Assembly: GCA_036852015.1 (NCBI GenBank)
Contig: JAANDG010000588.1
Coordinates: forward strand, 25,596-89,595
DNA from: Pelodera strongyloides
Lineage: Eukaryota; Nematoda; Chromadorea; Rhabditida; Rhabditidae
Direction: 5' to 3'
DNA length: 64,000 nt
Within the stretch, counting starts at the first letter, position 1. Every line of letters begins with the position of its first letter. Shown here one piece after another: positions 37,330 to 47,944 of this stretch. Position numbers and translations under genes: made by a program. The notes under the pieces were generated by a model. That model was not told the DNA's origin. It worked only from the letters and a program-made list of their open reading frames with translations, and did not search any database.

Positions 37330-37415
37330 TGCGTTATGGCCAAGTGGTCTGAGGCGATAAATCGCTGAATGGGAGTCAGGGGCAAGTCGAATCCATTCAT
37401 GTGGTTACATCTTGA
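37330..37415 (+). other. tRNA-like sequence, probably tRNA-derived repeat or pseudogene
   Basis: TATGGCCAAGTGGTCTGAGG fits a tRNA A box/D-arm and AAGTCGAATCC fits a degenerate B box at plausible spacing. I could not fold a convincing anticodon or acceptor stem, so I do not call a functional tRNA. Confidence 0.4.
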
Positions 37416-37784
37416 AAGGTTGAATATTGAATATTTTTTATATCATTAAAAGAGCGCAACGCCGTGAAAAAGAAAAATCAAAGTAGAAAAAGCAATGATA
37501 TAGATACTTGGATATAATTTACACCAACAGTATATAGATTGTAGCAAGTTTAATAAAGAAAACGATGATGATAGCAAATCAAAGAATTCATATTCATATT
37601 GTCTTCAGTTGAAATTCTGTGTTGAAAAATACTGTATATTTTGTCGTAGTGAGCAAATTAGCGAAACACCTGCTGGACCGAAACACCGAAACACCATTTG
37701 TAATTGGCGATCTGCTGTGCGGGTGTTGATGCTGGCAAACCCGCCTAGCGCAAATATAATACTGGGGAAAGCATAGAGCGCCTA

Positions 37785-37996
37785 CATGGCTCAGGCGTTC
37801 TCTCTCTCACCCCTACGACCCGGGTTCGAATCTGCTACCATCTTGCACACATGCCACGGCGTCGGGAAAAGTATAGGACGGACGTTTCGCTATGTAATCT
37901 TCTGTATGGGTCAGACTTCTAATCTGGACTTCGAGAGCAAACGGGACCCTGGATTCTTGCTCTACATGAGTCTAATAAGTGTATTGTAGCCTCATA
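37785..37996 (+). mobile_element. Probable tRNA-derived SINE
   Basis: The head has an A-box-like CATGGCTCAGGCGTTCTCTC and a strong B box, CCCGGGTTCGAATCTGCTAC, followed by an unrelated tail of about 140 bases. This is the arrangement of a Pol III SINE. Other copies would confirm it; none was seen in this window. Confidence 0.5.
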
Positions 37997-38701
37997 ACAC
38001 TTCTGCGCATAACACTTCAGTTGGTTTATCTCGAGCAAGTTTTCTCGAGGGTCACCTCAGTGTTAGAACACCGCCTAAACAGATTTAAATGGTGTCCAAA
38101 ATGCTACAAAATACAAGTTGAACGGAGATACGGTTTTTGAACGTTGAAATTTGATGCATCTTAAGTCGTTTGCATTCAATAAGTGAATATCGCAGTTTTC
38201 GTCATTTGTAGTGCGCGTACCTTTCAGCAATGCCGGCAAATTTTCTCCGGTCGTGACTCCGAATAAAAATATTTAACCGCAACGCAAACGCCGCTCGCGG
38301 CAAAATAAATTGATTCACCGCCGCAACGCAATAGAAAAATTCGAACGCTACGGTCAGATTACTGTAACGTCAGTCATACTGGTTGTAAACCTGTAGTAAG
38401 TTATAACCAGCTCAGCATCAGCTTAGGGGTAGGTTGTATTTTATGTTCTATTTGGACAAATCTAAAAGCATACATATCATTATCACAGATCAATCATACT
38501 TGCGAAATGTTTTTTTGCCAGAAATTCTAAAATGTGCCCCCATTGTTCATTTTAAAGATGTATTCGGCGATTTTTCGGCAAAATTGCATGCACATTGCAT
38601 GCATGTTTTGCGATATTCTATTCTATAGCGAGCTAGCTTCTGTTCAAAAGTTGTTATAATTGTATATTGAGTAACTTCATGCTTTTCTTAAGTTAACCGT
38701 T

Positions 38702-39489
38702 TGCTGAATGCGCCGTTCCAAGCCAATATTTATGTGGTATTAGGTACTTTGAACTTGTGCAACCCCAATAATTTTTTTCTGAAATTTTCTTGTTTAGGCG
38801 ATGATGCTGAGTCCGAAAAAGTGGTTCATTGTGGGTCTCAGTGCCCCGTTAAGGCCCACTTACCCAGGTCCAAAATTATAAAATTTGCTGAAACTTCTCC
38901 ACAATATGTTTGCGATGATGCTGGATCCAAAAAAGTGGTTCATATTCAATTTTGAGCCAAATGTTATCCAAAATTATAAAATTTGTCTGTATAATTTATA
39001 ACACTGGTGCTCATTAATACGGCATCAACAACGTCAGATACCGCGACTACATGTCTGACTTTTTCTGGAGAACACAATTCGGAGGAATCCCCGACCCAAG
39101 CTGCCATTTCTGGGACCAAGTCGCCGCGGAATATCCCCGTTTGTAAATGCATTCCCTCTCTGAATCGTGTCTTGCTACCTATGCTTACTTGTGTTATGCG
39201 GACTTGACTAGGAGCTTTAAGGAGCACCAGTGTTATAAATTATACATTGGAGAATAGGGACCTGGCCCCAATTGGCTCAAAATTGAATCCACTTTTTTGG
39301 ATCCAGCATCATCACAAACATATTGTGGAGAAGTTTCAGCGAATTTTATAATTTTGGACCTGGGAATGAACGGGCCCCAACGGCAATGACACCCACTTTT
39401 TCGACTCAGCATCATCGCTAACCTATTGGGAACGAGTTTTAGAAAATTTCCACAAGTTCAATAGTACCGGTATTTAAATTTCTTGTTTG
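38702..39489. mobile_element. Foldback element with long inverted arms
   Basis: The left arm 38,702-39,010 and right arm about 39,216-39,489 are imperfect reverse complements: GATGATGCTGGATCCAAAAA with its complement, TGGGTCTCAGTGCCCCGTTA-like blocks, and CTGTATAATTTATAACACTG with its complement at the inner ends. About 200 bases lie between (39,011-39,215). The right end is under 100 bases upstream of PAQR gene 1, so it could affect its promoter. Confidence 0.75.
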
Positions 39490-39576
39490 CCGAATGTAAG
39501 TCAGCAGTTGTTTTCGCCTTTCATTTGTATGCCAACTCCGTTATATGTCTGGGTCCTGAACCTGTTTTTGCAGGTT

Positions 39577-42500
39577 ATGTCAAATCGAGGTGAAGAAGAT
39601 GGTCAAGAGGAAGAGGCGGTCCGTCTCCTCAATTCTTCCGATGATGCTCAGGACGAAGACCAAATTATAGTGCTTGCCGATGGGGACGCACTGTCAATGT
39701 AAGCATAGAATAGTGTCTGTTGCCCTTGCACTATGTTGTTATCCGTATTTTGTGTGCGCCAAACGCACGTTACGCATAAGCAGTTCGCCAACCACTAGAC
39801 GGCAGCTCCAGCCTCCAGCATTGTATCTCTTTAAAAAAATATTATAATCCCGACGGTGGTATGGCGCTATTATTTATGCAATCATTCGGATGGCTTCAGG
39901 GCAACGAGTCCATTGCTGTGCTATTATTGTCATTCTGGCTTGGGCATCTTGCTTTATTTGTCTAGTTGCCTTACATATAATAGTCGCTTTTTCTAGAGCA
40001 TCCTCAAAGAAGCAGAAGTCCTTTTAACTGATGGACCGATGGAGAAACGTGCTAAGACTAGGACCCAGGTTCTTATGGATGAAGTCGACATTGAGTATAG
40101 GTTCGTACTGGAATTGCACTACTCGTCCAATATTTGGAACTCGTTTACTTGGCCTTCGAAGCGGCAAATGTAAATGATCCCGAATGATCCGTTGGACTTT
40201 ATGAATGACAGCAAAGGTTAAGTGTGGATAAAACGTATGGATTACTTGGGAAAAATTGTTTTGTGTAGGTTGGGAGTAACCGTATGTAACTTGCAACATT
40301 GATCGTCCAAATATTTAACATGCTCGATGTTCGGCTTTTTGGGATCCCAAAAATGTATATCCATATCCCATTTTCGTAAAGTGCCCCGTTCCATACTTCC
40401 ATACTTCCCCGTTCCAAAATGGAAAACCGAACGTGGATGGTACTTGTGCTACGCAAACGCTCTAAAGTGTAACATAAGTACCCTAATAGCTTGTCGTAAT
40501 ATAGAATTCGCACTTTTAGTCCCCGGAAGAATTCGATACCTGGTCAACCGATTGAGGTTGTCGTGCGGCACAGCAAGGTACTTTTTCTTTCTTAATTTTT
40601 TGAGGCATGGTTCCCCTACCCTTTCTTGAGATGTATTTTTGATATCACCCCTCCACTGTCGTTGAAGTAGTTAGTCGTCACACTGATCATACCTGTCTTT
40701 CTACGTACATCCCTCCAACCACCCCCATACTTATTCCCTGGTCGTCAGCTCATCAAATTTCTGTAACTCCAAATATCAGTTGGTTTAAGCGCTGTGGGCA
40801 TGCGGCATTCATTTGAAATTTGAAGCCGGATAACTTTACGATACATTTCAAACGCTTGGCTACATAGCAATAGCAGTTGTCTGTCATATGGGATGTGCTT
40901 TTTCAGCTTATAATTGGGAAAGCACTTATCCAACACGTTTCAAAATTCTGCTGTTATGTCGATTTACACGTGTCGCGATGTTTGTTTTCGTTGCATGTTT
41001 CATAGTCTAATCATTTTCTTTCGTTCTTTTTCGTATCCTGGCAATTTAGGTAACGACACGAGATGACAGTGATGATGAAGGGGAGCCGGTTCATAAAAAT
41101 TCACAGGGTTCTCGACTCACTACTCTCCATGAAGGTAAGCAAATTTGTTAGTGCAGTGTACTTTGGTGTTTTAAGTTTGAGCACTTGGGCATGAGTGCGT
41201 CACTGCGTTTTTGCAAAGTGCAACCCACGGTTTAGTTCAGGTCATGGTTATTGAAAGTCTATGCACTTAAGTGAAACCAGTCATTTCCCATCGGTATTTT
41301 ATGTTTCGGACACTAACCTAATTATAAGTAGACAGGCCGTCGTTATCATTATAGTAATTGTAAACCTTCTTGATGCGGTATGCGGCTGCTCTAGCTCTAG
41401 CAAGTTTTTGTAATAGTAATCCTGTTAGCAGGAAACTTGCTATTATTCTAGCGCCCGAATTTGGTTTCAGATCACGAATTAAGTCCTGCGCGTGCCAAAG
41501 ATTTGGTACCGGGAAGTTCACGTGCTGTAGCAACACAGGGATTCAAAAAGGGCCACCGGAGAGCATGGAGCATGCCGAATGCAAAGGGAGAAAAGATGAC
41601 ATTGGCCGTGATTCAAGATCAACAGGAATCGGTGGGAATGGGAAACGATTTTTTGATACCTTTACTTGTTAGAGTTAAAGCGGTATAACACCCGGTTTTT
41701 GAAGCAGATTTTGGATACCTACATTTCCATGCATCATATGCGAATTAGTATGATTAGAATAAGAAATCCAACTAACTATTGTTAACGTATCGTAAATACA
41801 TAATATAATGATGCAGTTCCAGTTGTCCGAGGAACGTTTCATAAACCGTCCGTTATTTGCTTTAAAGGGTCATAGCTAAAATACGCATGTCGCAGAACTA
41901 CATTGTATTATCATGTGCGTATATCTATATGGATACTCCACCGTTTGCGTGTAATACATAGGAATGCACCGAATGCATTTTTTCGTTTCAGAACCGCATG
42001 CTTTAGAGGGTAGACCTGTATGATTACCACCACTAGCTATTAAAAAATATTGCGAAGCGATATAATATCATTTTTCTTTCAGCAAGAGGGCAAAGTTCAC
42101 AGTCGCCGTATTGTACGCTACCGCCTACAAAAAGCCGATGAATTGTTTAAACTGAAGGATAACCTTAAGGTAACGTTATTTTTGTTTGCTTTTCTCTCCA
42201 TCGTTAATGAGTATAATATTCAAATATTCAAACATTATTCGTTATTCACTAAGAAGTAGGTTGTTGTTTAGTAATTTACTATGCGTTAGCGTTTCCTTAA
42301 AATTATTATGTATGTGTCCTACTTTTGCTCTGATCTGAAATGTATTTTTTATATAATATCCAATGAACTTATGTATTTTAGCAAGGAGACCGCGTTCCAA
42401 CAGTTCGCTTTGACGAAATCGGTGCTGCCAGTGATGATGATAATGAATTAGAGGTAATGTGTTACATCTAGTATTAAGTACAGTTTCGTAATATTGAATA

Positions 42501-45500
42501 TTTGCAAGTTCCATCAGTATACTTCTCTACTTCCACTCCTAATTACATTTGTACATACATTTGAGATTTTTTTCCTATCCTTTTTGGTGAGTGTTCCTGG
42601 CTCTGAAGTGGATCAGAGCGTAAATTTATCTATGAGTTATAACTGGAAACATAAGACGATAAGGTGTTCTGTTTAGCTTTGAGTTATGAGGCATGAACAT
42701 TTTGCTGATGAAGCTTGTAAATTGTAAAGAGTATTTTTGAACTAATATATTTGTTTAGGTGGAAATCAACGAGGAGGAAATCATCTATCCAGCAGACGAG
42801 AAGGCGGGCAGAGGTGCTCGAATGGTGGTGAAAAGGGTGGGTTCGTTTAGTAGTCTTTCATTGGATGAACACTTTGTTGGATGACGGATGAAGAGCAGAC
42901 GAGCGTGGGCCTAGGCTAGGCCTAGGCTTCATTTAGTGAAAACTGAGATCCACGCGCCCGAAAAAGCTGTTTTGCCTGACTTTTATGCGTCTCTTCCTTC
43001 TGCCTATCTCTATTGTCTGTCCTCTACCTGATAATCGTTTTATTCAGTTCTGGGAAGCACGTTGGAAAGCGCAGAATTTCGAGCATCTCCCTGATTGGTT
43101 GCAGGATAATGAGTACCTTCGGTGGGTTTTGGGTTTATTGTGGCGTTTGCATAATACTTCTTTTTTTTTTAGCTAATCGTCAAGAAGTGGGGTGTCCACG
43201 GGTGTATTTTCTTATGCACTATGTGAAACATGTCGATAAAGTAACATAACATTCGATTCATACTTTCTAATTGGAGTAAAGCAAGAGTGTCAAGCAAGAG
43301 TGAAGAGTGGTAATATATAATATTGTGCACGTGACGTGACAGATAGTTATGACACTGATTTCTTCCAGGTCTTACTTTAGTGAGGTCGTAATTTAAAGCG
43401 AAATAGCGGCAGGTTTTTGCAACACCTCGTTGACAACTGCATTTTTTCGTGTTTATGCTAAATTCCTCGAATTTAGCTCGATTTTTTTTTATTCTAATTT
43501 ATGTTCATTTGCATACGCTACGTAAGAATGCTGGTCTTCTCGATGCGTTTCAAAAACCGGCCCGATATTTCGCTTTAATAAAATCACATTTCAGTGGTGG
43601 TCATCGTCCCCCGCTCCCATCGTTCAGCGGATGCTTCAAAAGTATTTTTGCCCTGCACACCGAGACGGGAAATATCTGGACGCATATGTATGGTGAGCAG
43701 CTTTTACGGTTTTACCACTTTGTTCGTGCGTTTAACTCGGGTTATGCTCATTTGTTTGGTATGCTTTACCTTCTCCTCTTAAAGCGAAATGCTAGCCCCT
43801 TTGGAAATTTGCATATGATAAGCAAATCCTATGTATCCTATGCTAATTTTGTACGATCGTCCACGGCAATCGTACAAAATTAGCATAGGATACATAGGAT
43901 TTGCTTATCATATGCAAATTTTTCCAAAGAGGCTAGCATTTCGCTTTAAAGCGAAGTTAGCAGTCGGTTCTTGAAATGAAGCATATGTTGAACAAGTTGA
44001 ACAACTGATTTATTTCCCTATTTTGTATGCAAATGAGTATAATTTGTCTTAAAAATGATATAGTATAGCGCGGAGTTATTTGCATTCGCTAGCTGATAAG
44101 CAGCGACCATCACATCGTGTGATGGTCATAACGGGATGTTATTTCGCTTTAAAACCTTCTTTCTTTTCCATTCAACTAATCTTTGCCTTCTTCTGGTTCC
44201 CAATCATTCTAATTCTGCGTTGCAGGATGTGTGGCATTCTTTGGCATAGCTGCATGGTTTTTGACGAGACCCGAGGATACGGTACCGTTTTGGGAGAAGG
44301 TAAGCTGGTTGCTTTCTTTTTATGCTTATTTATAGCGGCATAACCGCGAACGGTCCGTTTTTGAAACATTTGGGTTTGGGTTGAATAACTGCATTCCCGT
44401 GCATTATGTGCAAACGAACTTAATTGGAATAAAACAAATCGACGAATTGTCCTTACTTATTGTCTGCTAAATACAGAGGAATGCAGTTGGTCACCAACAC
44501 CATATGACCATGCGTTCCTTAAAAAACCGGATGTTGTACCACTACCACCTTAGGATTTTAACTTACAATTAGAGGTAAATAAAATCTGGGGCAGGTTTGA
44601 GGTTTGTTGTAGTCAACTTGTGGCAGGGCAGGAATGTATAGCTTCTAATCAATAGCATTTGATATTGTTCTCTTTCGCGCTTTTTTCGTGTTTAACAAGA
44701 ATCAGGTGATAGTTCGTTTGACCTCTGATTTTTCATTTAGACAATATTCGCTGCGTTTTTCCTTGGCGCTGTGATATGTATGGGAATGTCGTTCGTGTTC
44801 CACACTGTGCAATGTCACTCGGTCAATGTTGGAAAGTTCTTCAGCAAGTGGGTTATTTGTTGTTTTTGTTTCAGTTTGCTTCTTTATCAGTACATAATAA
44901 CGTCTCTCCTTTTCTTCACAGAATTTTGAGAATTGGCTGAAATCCGCTGAAATCATCAACTCAAAATGATAAACAAAACATTTTTTGTATGTCTATATGT
45001 AGGACATACTTTACTTTACCCATCGATTATATTACATTTACATTCCGCATTCTAGACTCGACTACACTGGTATCACTCTGTTAATCGTCGGTTCGTTCAT
45101 TCCCTGGATCTATTATGGGTTCTACTGTCGACCGCAACCAATGTTCATCTACATTACGAAGATTACGATTCTCGGCATCTCGGCCATGATCGTCTCGCTG
45201 TGGGATAAGTTTGCCGAGCCGAAGTTTAGGTACGTGACTTTTATTTAGTTGTGTTTGCGTTTGCGTTCACTTGTCCACTATGACAAAGAATGTAGCTGCA
45301 TTTATATTACTTGAGTGAAACATTTGATATACTTAATTTTCTTACCAAAAAGCTACAAAGACTTATATATCTAGCTTTACGAACACTGTTTATGCCTAGT
45401 GAGATGAGTCGATGGGATGGGGTATACTGGTATACTATGCGTCAGGACGACGACGTAGTCCTGTTTGTATTTATAGTTTTCAATTTAGACCAGTTCGCGC

Positions 45501-46931
45501 GGGTGTATTCGTCGCCATGGGTTTGTCAGCTATAATCCCAGCGATTCACTTTTTCATAACGGATGGATTCTCGCTTTTATGGAATGAGGTGGGAAAATAT
45601 CCTAGCAAGTTTTTCAAATTTTTTCTAAATCCTGAAAAGTGAGCAGCAATAGAGCTGTGAGTATCTCTATTCTCTATTCTATCTCGTTTTGTGTTTCTTG
45701 GAATTGGAATTGATTGACGACATGCTTTTTTTATTCACTTTGGAGCTTTGGAATTTGCTGGATTGGCAAAAAGGGTACTGTAAGTTTTTAAATTTAATTA
45801 TTTGAGTTTTTAGCTAATAAATAAATAATTTAGGCGTCGCTATTGTGGATGCTGATCATGGCATTCTTCTACTTATTCGGTGCGGCTTTGTACGCCACCC
45901 GAGTACCGGAGAGATTCTTCCCGGGGAAATGTGATTATTGGGTGGGTTTGTGTGTGTGTGTGTGTTTTTTTTTTTACTTGAAGGAATATGTGATTAGCCA
46001 GGGGTCATATCCACCAATCCGATTCCCTCTACAGAAAATGGCATTCATGATTCATGTGAGACACGTCGAGAAAAGGCGGGGAATTTCCCATGGGGAACTG
46101 AGTGGTGAATATGGCCTCATGATGCGTAGGGTAGGTCTTCCGTCTCCAGTCGGTAGCGTTTTGCGCACCGGATGCTGGGGGTGCTCCATCGGACTCAGGC
46201 TGTTTTTCACAATTCACATGCTCTGAGTGTACTGTATTGTTGTTGTTCTATTGTTGAGTTTAGCTAAGGATAATAGTGACAAAGATTACATATGTTAGCC
46301 GCCAATGTTAACTATAAGATTAGAATAGGTAGAATCTTCGAGCTTATTGCGACTCCCGGTAAGACATATCGGACAGATGTAAACAAAATCTTTATGCTAA
46401 CATTTCGCCTTTCGGCATCATCAGGACAAGGAATAAATAACTATAAGTTTATTCAAAATTCAAGTTTACTCCGAAGAAAATTAGACACTGCGTAGTATTG
46501 TTTCGAGTTTCGATTATAATACCTTTGTTTAGTTCCAATCTCATCAACTCTTCCACACGTGTGTAGTGATTGCCGCATTTGTGCATTTCCATGGAATAAC
46601 TGAAATGGCGATGAGACGTCTGGAACAGGGAAGTTGTCCGGAACAGCTACTGCACAGGTCCGGAACAGCTATTACTTATTCTCTTTTATGGACCAGTATT
46701 CTTTATTGTACAGTAAATTGTATTATAGTTAGTATGTGGTTTATATTCTAGACAACTGCTACTCAGATACAATACGCCCGCAGGCGTATAGTACGTAGTA
46801 CTTCTATCGCGCGCGTAATCTTTATTTGATTTAGATATGGTAATGAGACGAATCCCTCCTACCTTGGACAATGGCTCGGACTGGATGAGCCAGCTGGAGT
46901 TGAATCGTGGTCGCCGGCAGATATCCAGTAG
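39577..46931 (+). CDS. PAQR / adiponectin-receptor-like seven-helix protein 1
   Basis: 539-residue protein from 16 exons with continuous phase: 39577-39698, 40520-40577, 41050-41134, 41471-41631, 42083-42169, 42382-42453, 42759-42836, 43048-43121, 43595-43692, 44226-44299, 44741-44847, 45056-45229, 45489-45588, 45834-45941, 46533-46657, 46835-46931. An acidic, low-complexity cytosolic N-terminus of about 230 residues is followed by the family entry motif [31 protein letters not shown] and seven helices. Zinc-site residues are present: SFVFHT, LDYTGI (Asp), and SHQLFH before the last helix. The family members act in membrane-lipid fluidity control and ceramidase-like signalling; closest in feel to nematode paqr-1, from memory. 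The ATG lies three bases after TTTTTGCAG (39,565-39,573), a candidate trans-splice acceptor. Introns hold five to six MITEs. Confidence 0.93.
41675..41865. mobile_element. MITE, TTAA clan, AGCGGTATAAC subfamily
   Basis: TTAAAGCGGTATAACACCCG to CCGTCCGTTATTTGCTTTAA in inverted orientation, flanked by TTAA on both sides. In a PAQR 1 intron after exon 41471-41631. Confidence 0.85.
43393..43578. mobile_element. MITE, TTAA clan, subfamily 2
   Basis: TTAAAGCGAAATAGCGGCAG to CCGGCCCGATATTTCGCTTTAA (last bases at 43578); the inner ATTTAGCTCGATTTTTTTTT is shared with the copies at 24,522 and 55,123. It ends 16 bases before exon 43595, so it covers the normal branch-point zone. Confidence 0.85.
43779..43949. 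mobile_element. Palindromic MITE, TTAA clan, subfamily 1 (best preserved)
   Basis: TTAAAGCGAAATGCTAGCCC to GGCTAGCATTTCGCTTTAA with almost complete arm complementarity around GTACGATCGTCCACGGCAAT. In a PAQR 1 intron. The next element starts within its terminal TTAA. Confidence 0.95.
43946..44152. mobile_element. MITE, TTAA clan, diverged member adjoining the previous one
   Basis: Starts TTAAAGCGAAGTTAGCAGTC, sharing the TTAA of the element on its left, and ends GGGATGTTATTTCGCTTTAA. The interior differs from subfamilies 1 and 2. Confidence 0.75.
44335..44552. mobile_element. Degraded MITE of the AGCGGTATAAC subfamily
   Basis: The left end AGCGGCATAACCGCGAAC with GTTTTTGAAACATTTGGG and the right end AAAAACCGGATGTTGTACC are typical; the terminal TTAA is lost. 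In a PAQR 1 intron. Confidence 0.6.
46005..46127. mobile_element. Palindromic element, GGCCATATTCACCACT family, copy 3
   Basis: GGGTCATATCCACCAATC on the left and GAGTGGTGAATATGGCCTC on the right; GTGAGACACGTCGAGAAAAG inside, as in copies 1 and 2. In a PAQR 1 intron. Confidence 0.8.
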
Positions 46932-47944
46932 TGCGGTATTCGACGTTGATACTAGTACTGTATCTTTTAGTATGATATTCATTATCCATACTGGCTAGTA
47001 CTGTCCTTTTGTGATGTGCTGTAGACGTTTCCATATTCTCCTCTCTAGTTTTATGTACTGGTATGGTATTCGGTGCGTACTGTAGTTTTCTATGATTACG
47101 TCCATACTCTTTCTCTGTCTCTAACGTATTTTGTGTAAGGTATCACCCTTGGTGTACATGCATATGTAAGTAGTCAGTCAACAGGTTGCTAGCCTGCTTA
47201 GCTAGATACTGATAGCTTGAGGTTCATGCTGTACATAGTATACTTACCCGGTCCGGTCGCTTCCCTTCATTCCTTACATTTTGTTAAGTTTAGCTTCAGT
47301 TTTTCAACCACAACGATGTTTTTTTTAACTTATTACGCTGGGGCTTTGTTCCGTAGTTTATTTTAACCAGTGTAGTATTGTAAGTAAGTGGTGGTGGTGA
47401 CTAAAATAGTCTTAAGTTCGAGTTGTGTTTTTTTTACTTTGTTTCAATTTTATAGATGGTGCATGCGCACATTTGACAATATGACTAGCAACAATGAGCT
47501 TTATTGAAGATTTACTCTCCACTTTATGTTATCTGTATTTACTGATTGTGTGTTTTGTTAGTTTCGCATTTATAATGTAGATATTGCTTATGCATAGAAC
47601 ATAGAGAACTGTGATAGTATTATCTCTGGTGCGCAATGACCCAATTGACTAGCCATATACTAATTGATTGCCCAATTAGACTGATTTGTCCATGGTAAGA
47701 CTATGATAGTTATGCAAATTTCCGCCATGCTAAGTTTTTAGTTGCCTTCACTCTCTATTGGCATGTAGAATATTATGGCAACTTTGCTTTGTTACTTTTT
47801 ACTTTGTCAACTTTGAATTTGAAATAGAATTATCTCGCTTGTGAGTTGTGAAACGAAGTCGGCATTTTATATTTTGTATAATAAATATTTTTGGAATGTT
47901 TTTGTTATTGTTTTAATTGCAGGGTGGGGTGTATACGGTGTAGA
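46932..47944. other. Intergenic region between the two PAQR genes
   Basis: AT-rich; no second gene seen. AATAAATATT near 47,880 is followed by TTTTAATTGCAG (47,911-47,922), a 3' splice site just before the first PAQR 2 exon. No 5' donor exon was identified, so this may be a cis intron in the 5' UTR or a spliced-leader acceptor. Confidence 0.55.

Larger units (their letters stand above)
35868..39576. other. Intergenic region between RBM15-like and PAQR gene 1
   Basis: Divergent promoter interval with no convincing coding exon. It holds a small hairpin (36,885-36,972), two tRNA-related segments (37,330-37,415 and 37,785-37,996) and a long foldback element (38,702-39,489). Promoters of both flanking genes are expected here but I see no definite motif. 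Confidence 0.6.
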
